NCBI RefSeq assembly: GCF_003031265.1
Contig: NZ_CP019966.1
Location: forward strand, 992,001 to 1,056,000
Direction of reading: 5' to 3'
Length of the DNA: 64,000 bases
From: Rhodopseudomonas palustris
GTDB taxonomy: Bacteria; Pseudomonadota; Alphaproteobacteria; Rhizobiales; Xanthobacteraceae
Shown here: positions 19,579-27,723 of the stretch, piece after piece
How positions within the stretch are numbered: the first letter of the stretch is position 1
Layout: each line of letters starts with the position of its first letter
Made by a program: the position numbers and the translations under genes
Notes under the pieces: generated by a model
Database searches by the model: none
The model's input: only the letters and a program-made list of their open reading frames with translations
Told to the model about the DNA's origin: nothing

Positions 19579-19670
19579 GTGCGGTAGCGCCTCGCGCTAT
19601 CGCTGCCCTCCTTGGGCGTTTCCTCCCTAGACTTGGGCCGCTTGCCATCGCAAGCGGCCCTTTTTTCTTT
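19579..19670 (+). ncRNA. suhB/mmgR-type small RNA
   Basis: A predicted RNA of about 90 nt in three parts: a 5' hairpin (ggtagcg pairing with cgctatc), an unpaired core containing ccttgggcgtttcctccc, and an intrinsic terminator (gggccgcttg, loop, caagcggccc, T-run). This layout and the core motif match, from memory, the Rfam suhB family, to which MmgR of Sinorhizobium belongs; MmgR limits polyhydroxybutyrate storage there. The C/U-rich core looks suited to pairing with ribosome-binding sites. The neighbouring phosphatase fits the family's name. The start is approximate. Confidence 0.7.
19635..19670 (+). terminator. Intrinsic terminator of the sRNA
   Basis: gggccgcttg and caagcggccc form a 10-bp perfect stem with a 6-base loop, followed by ttttttcttt. 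Confidence 0.9.
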
Positions 19671-19906
19671 TTGGATTGTCTTTTCTTTGGATCGAGGCTC
19701 GGCAGCGCCAGCGGCGCTGTCTGCTCGTCGGTGGCCGCTTGCGCTTCGCCAGCAGCCACCTGATCGCGGGTGTCCGTCGGCGGTTCTCGGCCGCACCATA
19801 CCTCTCTCGGCCTGCATCAGGTCGGAGAGCGGCAGGTGAGAACGCCGTCGAGAAGCCGTGGAGCCCGGCTTCTTAAAGGTGCAGTCCTGACGCGATCGAC
19901 CGTCTG

Positions 19907-20080
19907 CTAGCCGCCGCCGGTGAGGCCGTCTTTCACCGACGTGAAAGTGGAATTCAGTTTGTCGCCGAGCCCGGTGACTGCGGCGATGATCGCCAGCGAG
20001 ATGCCGGCGGCGATCAGACCGTATTCAATTGCGGTGGCGCCGGATTCTTCCGACAAGAATTTCAGAACAAGACGCTTCAC
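19907..20080 (-). CDS. Flp/Fap-type pilin
   Basis: A 57-residue type IVb prepilin, subunit of Tad/Flp pili used for surface attachment. The leader VKRLVLKFLSEESG ends in Gly14, followed by the pilin helix ATAIEYGLIAAGISLAIIAA; Glu at +5 after the predicted cleavage site and the following Tyr are the Flp signature that prepilin peptidase needs. The start is GTG 20080 with gggagaacaac as ribosome site. No tad/cpa assembly genes are in the window, so this is an orphan pilin copy. The region between it and the sRNA (19671-19906) holds no other gene; a weak hairpin at 19851-19873 may terminate it. Confidence 0.9.
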   Translation of the reverse strand: MKRLVLKFLSEESGATAIEYGLIAAGISLAIIAAVTGLGDKLNSTFTSVKDGLTGGG

Positions 20081-20235
20081 GTTGTTCTCCCAGGATAGCC
20101 TGCGGTTTGGGGTTCACAACTGAAGATTGCGGGTTCCACGTTAATTCCGGCTGAATCGGTTCCCGTGAATTTAGGAGCACGATTCGCCGATTGACGCGGA
20201 TAAGCGGCAAAACGGCACTTGGGTCCGCCAGCCAG

Positions 20236-21123
20236 CTACTCGGCTGCCGCCTGAAACGGGCGGAGATCGTCCAGCGGTATCTCGGACAGCCTCTCGGCGA
20301 GGCGGCTGAAGTCCTCGGCCACGGTGGCAAAGCGGTCGCTGCGCAGCCGCAGCCGTTCGTCCATGTAAATCGCCCGGTTGAGCTCGACCTGGACGGTGTG
20401 CAGCCCGGTGGCCGGGTTGCCGTAATGCTCGGTGATGAAGCCGCCCGCATAAGGCTTGTTGCGGCCGGTCGAATAGCCGCGCGCCGCCATCGTCTCTTCG
20501 ATCACGGCGGCGATCAACGGCGAGCAGCTGGTGCCGTAGCGGTCTCCGATCACCACATCCGGCCGCTTCGGCTCGTCGCGCGAGATGCCGACCGACGGCA
20601 TCGAATGGCAGTCGACCAGAAGCACCGAGCCGAACTGCTGGTGCGCCTGGTTGATCAGCCGGCGCAGCGCGCGGTGATACGGCTTGTACAGCGTCTCGAT
20701 CCGGCCGAGCGCGTCGTCGATATGGATGCGCTCGTGGTAGATCTCCTGGCCGTCGCCGACCACGCGCGGGATCGTGCCAAGGCCGCCGGCGACCCGCATC
20801 GAGCGGGTGTTGGCAAAGCTCGGCAGCCGGCCGTTGAACATCCGCGGATCGAGCTCGTAGGGCTCGCGATTGACGTCGATATAGGAGCGGGGGAAATGCA
20901 CCCGCACCACCGGAAAGCCGTCGTGGATCAGGTGGCCGATCAGCTCGTCCATGAACGAATCTTCGGAGCGCTGCAGCGCTTCAAGATCGATCCGCGAGGC
21001 GTTCAGGAAGGCGTTCGGATAGACCGAACCGGAATGCGGCGAATTGAAAATGATCGGGGCGCGCCAGACCGCCGGTTCGGCGATCTCGAAGGCGGGGGAG
21101 AACTCACCGTCGAACTCGGTCAT
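20236..21123 (-). CDS. N-formylglutamate amidohydrolase family protein
   Basis: A 295-residue zinc hydrolase of the HutG/FGase family, which splits N-formylglutamate into formate and glutamate in one histidine-degradation route. Features include FNSPHSGSVYP near residue 27, RVHFPRSYIDVNREPYELD, VDCHSMPSVG and EHYGNPATGLHTVQVELNRAIYMDE, the family's conserved blocks. There are no other hut genes nearby. Instead cpdR is divergent with 311 bp between them, an association that I recall as common in Rhizobiales, so the true substrate may not be formylglutamate. Start at ATG 21123 (MTEFDGEF). Confidence 0.85.
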   Translation of the reverse strand: MTEFDGEFSPAFEIAEPAVWRAPIIFNSPHSGSVYPNAFLNASRIDLEALQRSEDSFMDELIGHLIHDGFPVVRVHFPRSYIDVNREPYELDPRMFNGRLPSFANTRSMRVAGGLGTIPRVVGDGQEIYHERIHIDDALGRIETLYKPYHRALRRLINQAHQQFGSVLLVDCHSMPSVGISRDEPKRPDVVIGDRYGTSCSPLIAAVIEETMAARGYSTGRNKPYAGGFITEHYGNPATGLHTVQVELNRAIYMDERLRLRSDRFATVAEDFSRLAERLSEIPLDDLRPFQAAAE

Positions 21124-21434
21124 CGTCGTCCGCCACTCGTCAAATCCGCCCGTCTCCTGCCTCTGCGACAGCGCATCTGGTGATTTGGTGAGCGGTATTG
21201 TCGGCAATAGGGCCGGCGCTGCCAAGCAAAATCATTCCAGAGAGCGGTGTCGAAAACGCTGGAGCCGAACAAAAGTGCCCGCTTGCGGATTTGTTGATTC
21301 AGAGCCCGATCGGGCGCAGGATTATCCCCGCTTCCTCACTTGATGGGCGATGGGAATTTCACCCGAAATTTACCAGACTTCGGTCTAACTGGATCGATCG
21401 GTTTTCCTCGCCCGGATTTGAAGTTCCAGCCACC
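21124..21434. other. Divergent intergenic region between the amidohydrolase gene and cpdR
   Basis: These 311 bases hold the promoters of two divergent genes. I see no convincing CtrA site (TTAA-N7-TTAA), repeat or small gene in it. Confidence 0.4.
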
Positions 21435-21794
21435 ATGCACAAAATTCTCCTCGCCGAAGACGATAACGACATGCGCCGCTTCCTGGTGAAGGCGTTGGAA
21501 AACGCCGGATTCCAGGTTTCCTCGTTCGACAACGGCATGTCGGCCTACCAGCGGCTTCGCGAAGAGCCGTTCGAAATGCTGCTGACCGACATCGTGATGC
21601 CGGAGATGGACGGAATCGAGCTGGCGCGCCGCGCCTCCGAACTCGATCCCGACATCAAGATCATGTTCATCACCGGATTCGCCGCGGTGGCGCTGAATTC
21701 CGATTCGGACGCGCCAAAGAACGCCAAGGTCCTGGCCAAGCCGGTGCACCTGCGGGAATTGGTCAGCGAAGTGAATAAGATGCTCGCCGCGTAA
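21435..21794 (+). CDS. cpdR: CpdR-like single-domain response regulator
   Basis: A 119-residue receiver domain without output domain. The acidic pair is Asp9/Asp10, the phosphoacceptor Asp52 (LLTDIVMPEMDG), the switch Thr is in MFITGF and the conserved Lys in LAKPVH. In Caulobacter, unphosphorylated CpdR primes ClpXP and brings RcdA and PopA to degrade CtrA and other substrates; the CckA-ChpT relay phosphorylates it. The sequence resembles CpdR from end to end, including the Ala-Ala C-terminus. RcdA is encoded in the same window at 36816. A tRNA-Val gene follows 84 bp downstream. Confidence 0.9.
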   Translation: MHKILLAEDDNDMRRFLVKALENAGFQVSSFDNGMSAYQRLREEPFEMLLTDIVMPEMDGIELARRASELDPDIKIMFITGFAAVALNSDSDAPKNAKVLAKPVHLRELVSEVNKMLAA

Positions 21795-21878
21795 AATTGG
21801 CGTCGAAATCCTGCTTTGGTGTCCTTGCCTGACCGGCTCGGAGCCGATATAGGGACGCCACCCGTGAAGACGATCTGA

Positions 21879-21953
21879 GGGCGCGTAGCTCAGCGGGAGA
21901 GCACCTCGTTGACATCGAGGGGGTCACAGGTTCGATCCCTGTCGCGCCCACCA
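21879..21953 (+). tRNA. tRNA-Val (GAC)
   Basis: A complete cloverleaf: acceptor gggcgcg/cgcgccc, D arm gctc-agcggga-gagc, anticodon stem cctcg/cgagg with loop ttgacat (anticodon GAC, valine), T arm acagg-ttcgatc-cctgt, and an encoded CCA end. I see no duplicated 3' end nearby that would mark an integrated element. Confidence 0.97.
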
Positions 21954-22082
21954 TTCCCCAGCATCGTCGAATTCCATCTTCCCCGATCTCGTGTCTGACC
22001 GCTCGGCGGCCGCTTTGCTTTGCGGAACGAAGCTGCCTGCGACGAATTGGCTCAACATCGCCATTCGGCATGGAGCGACACG

Positions 22083-22355
22083 ATGATCAAGCAGATTGCC
22101 ATCACCGCCGCCGCGCTGGCGGCTCTTTCCACCGCCGCCGCTGCGCCGGCCAGCGCCGATGAAGTCGGCATCGGAGTGGGGCCGGCAGGTGTCACCGTCG
22201 GCACCAGTCACGGCCCGTATTACGGCCATGAGGATCGGTATGTGCGCGAGCGCCGGATCTATCGCGAGCGCGAGCCCGATGAGACCGTCGTGGTTCGCCG
22301 GCAATACCGTGAAGAACCCCGCCGCCGTGTGATCATCGAGCACGATGACGATTAA
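22083..22355 (+). CDS. Small secreted protein, Arg/Tyr-rich
   Basis: A 90-residue protein of unknown function. The first 26 residues form a Sec signal (MIKQIAITAAALAALSTAAA) with likely cleavage after ASA. The mature part is short: a Gly/Val segment (GIGVGPAGVTVGTSHGPYYG) and then a highly charged Arg/Glu tail (RERRIYREREPDE, RRRVIIEHDDD). Similar small periplasmic proteins are common in Rhizobiales and have no assigned role. I choose the ATG at 22083 because the signal peptide starts there. A clear intrinsic terminator follows at once. Confidence 0.8.
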   Translation: MIKQIAITAAALAALSTAAAAPASADEVGIGVGPAGVTVGTSHGPYYGHEDRYVRERRIYREREPDETVVVRRQYREEPRRRVIIEHDDD

Positions 22356-22362
22356 GACGACC

Positions 22363-22392
22363 AACGGCCTCCCTCGCGGAGGCCGTTTTTTC
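22363..22392 (+). terminator. Intrinsic terminator of the small secreted protein gene
   Basis: aacggcctcc and ggaggccgtt pair around a short loop and are followed by tttttc. It lies 8 bp after the stop codon. Confidence 0.9.
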
Positions 22393-22431
22393 GTCTCGGG
22401 TGGATCCCAGCGGCGCGGCCGCAGCATCCCC

Positions 22432-23055
22432 TCAACCCGGATTGGCCTTGCTGCCAACTGCGCCGTAGCGCAGGCCATCGGTCAGCAACCCGACCATCCG
22501 GCTGGTGTGGTCGGGATCTCCGCCCGGCGCGGAATTGCAGAGCTGTGCCACCGCCTTGAGCAAATCGAACGGGTCGACATCGCGGCGAACCTCGCCGGCC
22601 GCCCCGGCCGCATCCAGCAGCGATTGCAGCGCGGGGCGGAGCCGCTGTTCGAAATAGACTGGCAGGCTGTCATAGGCCGGATTGCCCGAATACAGCGCCG
22701 CCGCCAAACCGCGCTTTGTCGCGATGAAGTCGACATAGCGCTGCATCCAGCGCGACAACGCCTCGAGGGGCGAATAGCCGGCTGCCAGGGCTGCGGCTGC
22801 ATCGGCGCAGGCATCGACCTCGTTGCGGAACACCGCCACGATCAGGTCGGATCGCTGCGGGAAGTGCCGATACAGCGTGCCGACGCCGACGCCGGCTTTC
22901 TCGGCGATGTCGCGCACCGGCGCATCCACGCCTGCCGTCGCGAAGACCGCCAGCGCCGCTTCGAGCAGCGTCTTCAGATTGCGCTGCGCGTCCGCCCGGA
23001 CCCGACGCGGCGTACCGGCCGCTGAGGCGTCTTTGCGCGGCCGCTTTTCGGGCAC
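22432..23055 (-). CDS. TetR family regulator of the adjacent molybdenum hydroxylase operon
   Basis: A 207-residue TetR protein with the DNA-binding domain at about residues 25-70 (LLEAALAVFATAGVDAPVRD, then GVGVGTLYRHFPQRSDL). The basic N-terminal stretch before it is normal for the family. The start is GTG 23055 with agagg as ribosome site. It is divergent from the paoABC-like operon, and a perfect 17-bp palindrome sits inside that operon's promoter, so this protein most likely represses the operon until an aldehyde or aromatic inducer binds. Confidence 0.92.
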   Translation of the reverse strand: MPEKRPRKDASAAGTPRRVRADAQRNLKTLLEAALAVFATAGVDAPVRDIAEKAGVGVGTLYRHFPQRSDLIVAVFRNEVDACADAAAALAAGYSPLEALSRWMQRYVDFIATKRGLAAALYSGNPAYDSLPVYFEQRLRPALQSLLDAAGAAGEVRRDVDPFDLLKAVAQLCNSAPGGDPDHTSRMVGLLTDGLRYGAVGSKANPG

Positions 23056-23066
23056 AGGAATACCTC

Positions 23067-23095
23067 TTGATAAACGGAACGATGTTCCGTATAAG
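23067..23095 (+). promoter_or_regulatory. Sigma-70 promoter with TetR operator in its spacer
   Basis: TTGATA and TATAAG are spaced by exactly 17 bases. The spacer contains most of acggaac-gat-gttccgt (23074-23090), a perfect palindrome with 7-bp arms. Repressor binding there would exclude RNA polymerase. It lies about 175 bp before the first operon gene. Confidence 0.75.
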
Positions 23096-23270
23096 GAGTT
23101 GCTGGCCCGTTATCTCACATCGATGCCTGCCGGGCTACGCGGCATCGGCCACGCCAACCAACGCCCCGAACCAACAAGCCGCTCGGCGGTTAGCGATTTT
23201 TCCGTTCGCACAATGTGCGCGCGAATACGGATCCACGCGCGTTGCTTCATCCTGTCCTCAAGGAGGTCTT

Positions 23271-23804
23271 ATGACCGCTGATCGAACTGTCGCGCCTGAC
23301 GCGATCCGCATCAATGGAGTGGACTGTCCGGTCCCCGCCGATCCGCGGGTCTCACTGCTCGACCTGCTGCGCGAGACGCTGAACCTGCACGGCACCAAGA
23401 AGGGCTGCAATCAGGGTGCCTGCGGCGCCTGCACTGTGCTGGTCGACGGCGAACGCATCGTATCCTGCCTGTCGCTCGCCGTGCAGCACGCCGGCCGCAG
23501 CGTCACCACCATCGAAGGTCTCGCAAGCGAGGCGGGGCTGCATCCGCTGCAGCAGGCGTTCATCGAACACGACGGATTCCAGTGCGGCTACTGCACCCCG
23601 GGGCAGATCTGCTCGGCGATCGGCATGGCATCCGAACTGCAGCGCGGCGTGCCGAGCCACGTCACCCGCGATCTGGCGGCCGACCATATCGCGCCCACTC
23701 ACGACGAAATCCGCGAACGCATGAGCGGCAATCTATGCCGCTGCGGCGCGCACAACGGCATCATCGCGGCGATCCGCGACACCTATGCGGAGGCTGCAGA
23801 ATGA
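23271..23804 (+). CDS. Molybdenum hydroxylase, [2Fe-2S] subunit (PaoA/YagT-like)
   Basis: The small electron-transfer subunit of a xanthine-oxidase-family enzyme; 177 residues. The plant-ferredoxin-type cluster motif is [16 protein letters not shown] with a further Cys in VSCL, and the second cluster uses CGYCTPGQ and CRCG. E. coli PaoA starts with a Tat signal that sends the trimer to the periplasm. None is present here: the protein begins [16 protein letters not shown], so this enzyme is probably cytoplasmic. Start ATG 23271 with an ideal aaggaggt ribosome site. Its stop overlaps the next gene's start (ATGA). Confidence 0.93.
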   Translation: MTADRTVAPDAIRINGVDCPVPADPRVSLLDLLRETLNLHGTKKGCNQGACGACTVLVDGERIVSCLSLAVQHAGRSVTTIEGLASEAGLHPLQQAFIEHDGFQCGYCTPGQICSAIGMASELQRGVPSHVTRDLAADHIAPTHDEIRERMSGNLCRCGAHNGIIAAIRDTYAEAAE

Positions 23805-24787
23805 CTCCCTTCGATTACTCACGCGCCGGCGACGTCGCTGAAGCGCTGCGGCTTGGCGGCGCCGCGCAGGCCAAGTTTCTCGGCGGCGGCACCAATCTGG
23901 TCGACCTGATGCGCGAGACGATCGAGCGCCCGGCGGCGCTGGTCGATATCACCCGCCTGCCGGCCGACATCACCGAGCGCGAGGGGGGCGGCCTGCTGAT
24001 CGGCGCAGCGGTGCGCAACACTGCGCTCGCGGAGCACCCCGCCGTGCGTCGGCGCTATCCGATGCTGTCGCGCGCCATGCTGGCGGGCGCCTCGGCGCAG
24101 ATCCGCAATATGGCAACGGTCGGCGGCAATCTGCTGCAGCGGACGCGCTGCACTTACTTTTACGACGACGCCGGCTCGCGCTGTAACAAGCGCAATCCGC
24201 GGCAGGGCTGCGACGCCATCGAAGGCTTCAACCGCAATCACGCAATTCTCGGTGCGTCTGAATCCTGCGTGGCGACGCATCCGTCCGACATGTGCGTCGC
24301 ACTCACGGCGCTCGATGCGGTGGTTCATGTCGAAGGGCACGGCGGGAAGCGGGCGCTGCCGTTTGGCGACTTCCATCGTTTGCCGGGCGATCGGCCAGAC
24401 CTCGAGACAGTGCTGCAGCCGGGCGACCTGATCACCGCGATCGAACTGCCGGCGCAGCCGATCGCCGCGCGCTCGACCTATCGCAAGGTGCGCGACCGTT
24501 CGAGCTACGCGTTCGCGCTGGTGTCGGTCGCGGCCGCGATCGAGCTCGAAGACGGCAGGGTAAAGGACGTCCGGCTGGCGCTCGGCGGCGTTGCACACAA
24601 GCCGTGGCGGGCGGTGAAAGCCGAACAGGCGATGCGCGGCAGAGAGGCCACCGCCGATGCGTTTCGTGCGGCCGCCGAAGCGGAGCTGACCGATGCGGTC
24701 GCGCTGCGCGACAACGCTTTCAAGATCGAACTGGCCAAACGAACGATCACTGCCGTCCTCGGCGAACTCGCAGGAGATGCCCGATGA
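23801..24787 (+). CDS. Molybdenum hydroxylase, FAD subunit (PaoB/YagS-like)
   Basis: A 328-residue subunit that takes electrons from the iron-sulfur subunit to FAD. FAD-binding motifs are KFLGGGTNLVDLM near residue 25 and NMATVGGNLLQRTRC. The segment after it carries extra cysteines (RTRCTYFYD, SRCNKRNPRQGC, ASESC), the insertion that in E. coli PaoB binds a [4Fe-4S] cluster; this sets it apart from ordinary xanthine dehydrogenase medium subunits and places it in the PaoABC aldehyde-oxidoreductase group. Coupled by ATGA overlaps to both neighbours. Confidence 0.92.
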   Translation: MTPFDYSRAGDVAEALRLGGAAQAKFLGGGTNLVDLMRETIERPAALVDITRLPADITEREGGGLLIGAAVRNTALAEHPAVRRRYPMLSRAMLAGASAQIRNMATVGGNLLQRTRCTYFYDDAGSRCNKRNPRQGCDAIEGFNRNHAILGASESCVATHPSDMCVALTALDAVVHVEGHGGKRALPFGDFHRLPGDRPDLETVLQPGDLITAIELPAQPIAARSTYRKVRDRSSYAFALVSVAAAIELEDGRVKDVRLALGGVAHKPWRAVKAEQAMRGREATADAFRAAAEAELTDAVALRDNAFKIELAKRTITAVLGELAGDAR

Positions 24788-27117
24788 GCATCATCAACGA
24801 AGCCAAACAAGCCGTGCGCGGCGCCGCGATGGACGTGATGGAGAAAGCCGTCGCGCTTGCGCCCGATAGCTGGATGCCGGGCGGCGATCCCGACCCTTTG
24901 ATCCGCACTAAACACGGCTCGATCGGTGCATCGATCTCGCGGATCGACGGCCCGCTCAAGGTGCGCGGCGCCGCGCCGTTCGCGGCGGAGTTTGCGCTCG
25001 ACGGTATGCTCTATGCCGCACTGATCTTCAGCACCGTGCCGAAAGGCCGGATCGCCACGCTCGACACTGCCGCGGCCGAAGCCGCGCCGGGCGTCGCTCT
25101 GGTGATGACTCACCGTAACGCCCCGCGGATGAAGCCGATGCCGCTGTTCATGACGGCCGAGAAGGCTGGCGGCGGCGACAACCTGCCGATCATGCAGGAC
25201 GACCGTATCCATTGGAACGGCCAGCCGATCGCCGTGGTGCTCGCGGACACGCAGGAGCAGGCCGATTACGCCGTCTCGCTGATCCGCGCGACCTATGAGG
25301 CGGAACCCGCGCTGACCAGTTATGCCGCTGCCAAGGCCAAGGGCACCGAGCCCGGCCTGTTCATGGGGCAGCCGCTTCAGGCTCAGAAAGGCGTCGCAGA
25401 AGCGGCGTTCGCCAAAGCGCCGGTTCGAGTCGCTGGCCGCTACTCGACGCCGCGGCACAATCACAATGCGATCGAGCCGCACGCCGCCACGGTGATGTGG
25501 CAGGGCGACAAGCTGATCGTGCACGACGCCTCGCAGGCGGTGCAGCACACCGCGTGGTCGCTCGGGGATGTGTTCGGCATTGCCGAGGAGCAGGTCCATG
25601 TCACCTCGCCGTTCGTCGGCGGCGGCTTCGGCGGCAAGTGTCTATGGCAGCATCAGGTGCTGGGCGCTGCGGCCTCCAAGCTTGCCGGCCGTCCGGTACG
25701 GATCGCGCTGTCGCGCGAGGGGGTGTACCGGCTGATCGGCGGCCGCACGCTCACCGAACAGCGCTTCGCGATCGGCGCCGAGCCCGATGGTCGCTTCGTG
25801 TCGCTGATCCACACCGGCACGGCCCCCACCTCGCGACAGAATGCGTTCCCTGAGCCGTTCATCCTGCCGACGATGAGTAGTTACGGATCGCCCAACATCA
25901 AGCTCGACGTCGAGACGGTACACCTCGACATGCTGGCCAACACCTTCATGCGTGCGCCGGGCGAATCCGTCGGCACCTTCGCGATGGAGTCGGCGATCGA
26001 CGAGATGGCCGTGGCGCTCGGCATCGATCCGGTCGAGCTGCGCATTCTCAATCAGCCGAAAGAAGACCCGCTGAAGGGCACGCCGTTCTCATCGCGGCAT
26101 ATCGCCGAGGCTTGGCGTGCAGGCGCCGAACGCTTCGGCTGGTCAAAGCGCAATCCGACCGCCGCCAGCGTTCGCGACGGCGAATGGCTGGTCGGCATGG
26201 GATGCGCCACCGCGACCTATCCGTATCACCGCATGCCGGGCGGTGCGGCGCGGATCACGCTGACCCGCGACGGCGGCGCCAAGGTCGAGATCGCCGCGCA
26301 CGAAATGGGCATGGGTACGGCGACGGCTCATACTCAGGTGGCTGCCGAACGGCTCGGCCTGTCGCGCGATCAGGTGACGTTTGCCTATGGCGACTCGATG
26401 TTCCCCGGCGTCGTGCTGGCCGGCGGCTCTCAGCAGACCGCGTCGATCGGCGCCTCGGTGATCGCTGCGCATCACGTGCTGATCAAGGAACTGCTCAAGC
26501 TCGCCGGCAACGACTCGCCTCTGGCGGGCCTTAGCGCCGACGAGGTCGGCACCGTGAACGGCGGCCTCGCCAAGCTCGACGACACGTCGCGTCACGAGAG
26601 CTACGTGTCGATCCTGACCCGTTCGGGCCGCGATCACGTCTCGGCCGAGGGCAGCGCTTCGGCGCCGCTCGAAACCATGCACTGGTCGATGCATTCGTTC
26701 GGCGCGCTGTTCTGCGAGATCGGCGTCAACAGCGTCACCGGCGAGACCCGTGTTCGGCGTTTCCTCGGCTCGTACGATTGCGGCCGTATCCTCAATCCGA
26801 AGACGGCAGCGAGTCAGTTCCGTGGCGGCATCATCATGGGCCTCGGCCTGGCGCTGATGGAAGAGACGCAGTTCGATGAGCGCAATGGCCGGATCATGAA
26901 TCCGAGTCTGGCCGAGTATCACATCCCGGTGCATCTCGACGTGCCGGAGATCGACGTGATCTGGACCGACATTCCCGATCCGCGCGCGCCGATGGGCGCC
27001 CGCGGCATCGGCGAGATCGGCATCACCGGCGTCGGCGCGGCGGTTGCCAACGCTGTGTTCAACGCCACCGGCAAGCGTATCCGCGATCTGCCGCTGACGC
27101 TCGATAAGCTGATGTAA
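24784..27117 (+). CDS. Molybdenum hydroxylase, molybdopterin subunit (PaoC/YagR-like)
   Basis: The catalytic subunit, 777 residues, carrying the molybdopterin-cytosine-dinucleotide cofactor that hydroxylates aldehydes or N-heterocycles. Motifs include SPFVGGGFGGK, FMRAPGESVGTFAMES, GGSQQTASIGASV, and the C-terminal MGARGIGEIGITGVG with the base Glu of the active site. Start ATG 24784 overlaps the previous stop; the longer upstream frame is a shadow of the FAD-subunit gene. No XdhC/PaoD-type cofactor chaperone gene follows, so that function must be encoded elsewhere. Similarity to PaoC suggests aldehydes as substrates, but this is inferred. Confidence 0.93.
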   Translation: MSIINEAKQAVRGAAMDVMEKAVALAPDSWMPGGDPDPLIRTKHGSIGASISRIDGPLKVRGAAPFAAEFALDGMLYAALIFSTVPKGRIATLDTAAAEAAPGVALVMTHRNAPRMKPMPLFMTAEKAGGGDNLPIMQDDRIHWNGQPIAVVLADTQEQADYAVSLIRATYEAEPALTSYAAAKAKGTEPGLFMGQPLQAQKGVAEAAFAKAPVRVAGRYSTPRHNHNAIEPHAATVMWQGDKLIVHDASQAVQHTAWSLGDVFGIAEEQVHVTSPFVGGGFGGKCLWQHQVLGAAASKLAGRPVRIALSREGVYRLIGGRTLTEQRFAIGAEPDGRFVSLIHTGTAPTSRQNAFPEPFILPTMSSYGSPNIKLDVETVHLDMLANTFMRAPGESVGTFAMESAIDEMAVALGIDPVELRILNQPKEDPLKGTPFSSRHIAEAWRAGAERFGWSKRNPTAASVRDGEWLVGMGCATATYPYHRMPGGAARITLTRDGGAKVEIAAHEMGMGTATAHTQVAAERLGLSRDQVTFAYGDSMFPGVVLAGGSQQTASIGASVIAAHHVLIKELLKLAGNDSPLAGLSADEVGTVNGGLAKLDDTSRHESYVSILTRSGRDHVSAEGSASAPLETMHWSMHSFGALFCEIGVNSVTGETRVRRFLGSYDCGRILNPKTAASQFRGGIIMGLGLALMEETQFDERNGRIMNPSLAEYHIPVHLDVPEIDVIWTDIPDPRAPMGARGIGEIGITGVGAAVANAVFNATGKRIRDLPLTLDKLM

Positions 27118-27196
27118 CGGCATTCGGGTTGCGGGCCTTGCTCGCGGCCCGCCATCGCGCGCGGCGATCAACGTTCCGCCGCGTCGCGAAATCATG

Positions 27197-27286
27197 CCCG
27201 TCATTGCGAGGAGCGACGCGACGAAGCAATCCAGGGGCTCGGTGCACGGAGCTCCTGGATTGCTTCGCTACGCTCGCAATGACGGG
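27197..27286. repeat. Family F hairpin element
   Basis: A 90-bp inverted repeat: cccgtcattgcgaggagcg...gaagcaatccagg on the left and cctggattgcttc...cgctcgcaatgacggg on the right. It can fold into one long hairpin with few mismatches. It follows the hydroxylase operon by 80 bp; the rest of 27118-27411 has no supported gene. Confidence 0.85.
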
Positions 27287-27411
27287 TTTATGGTCCGAGG
27301 GGGAAACGGATGAACACCTCAAAGGGTGCGGGGCCGGTCGATGCGGCAAAGAGAAAGCTGCTTGAACTACGCGCTGATGAGCGGGCTAAGTGCAGGTGAC
27401 CGCCGTGGAAA

Positions 27412-27561
27412 TTACTCCGCGTCCGGCGGCGTGGCGCCGGTGCAGCTTCGGCACTGCCGCTTGCCATAGGTCGCGATGCTGAGGCTCTTGCAAACTAAAC
27501 GCTTGGCCATCGCCTGCAGCGGGCTGCGCGCCAATTGAAGCATGAACACCATCTCGAGCAT
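27412..27561 (-). CDS. Small protein with CxxC motif
   Basis: A 49-residue frame on the minus strand, starting at ATG 27561 after a good ribosome site (ggggagacgacgac). The first part is hydrophobic and amphipathic (MLEMVFMLQLARSPLQAMAK), the middle basic, and the C-terminal part has a Cys pair, QCRSCTG, plus one earlier Cys. No family recognised. It lies downstream of wrbA on the same strand but beyond a terminator hairpin, so it is probably transcribed alone. The ribosome site is the main support; it could be spurious. Confidence 0.45.
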   Translation of the reverse strand: MLEMVFMLQLARSPLQAMAKRLVCKSLSIATYGKRQCRSCTGATPPDAE

Positions 27562-27674
27562 GTCGTCGTCTCCCCACTAGCAATATGTGAGATGGGGCCG
27601 AGGCAGCGGGCGCAGTAGCCCCGCTGCAGCGCAGCAGGCATGCGATACATGCATCTGCATTGAGTTGGGCGGAA

Positions 27675-27712
27675 AGGCGTGGCGCGGTGCGTTCGAGCGC
27701 CCCGCCACGCCT
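27675..27712 (-). terminator. Hairpin terminator after wrbA
   Basis: aggcgtggcg pairs with cgccacgcct around an 18-base loop that can itself pair; a short T-rich stretch follows on the minus strand. It lies 12 bp beyond the wrbA stop. Confidence 0.55.
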
Positions 27713-27723
27713 CCCTTGTGTCG

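Noticed and set aside
19920..20123. A plus-strand frame opposite the Flp pilin
   Set aside because: The minus-strand reading gives a textbook Flp prepilin with ribosome site; the plus frame is its shadow.
21879..21953. tRNA-Val as an integration site
   Set aside because: No integrase and no repeated tRNA 3' end were seen nearby.
21763..22071. A minus-strand frame over tRNA-Val reading GATGIEPVTPSMSTRCS
   Set aside because: This peptide is a well-known annotation artefact of translating tRNA flanks; the tRNA explains the sequence.
27310..27399. A 29-codon plus-strand frame after the family F repeat
   Set aside because: Only a weak purine stretch precedes the ATG and the peptide resembles no family.
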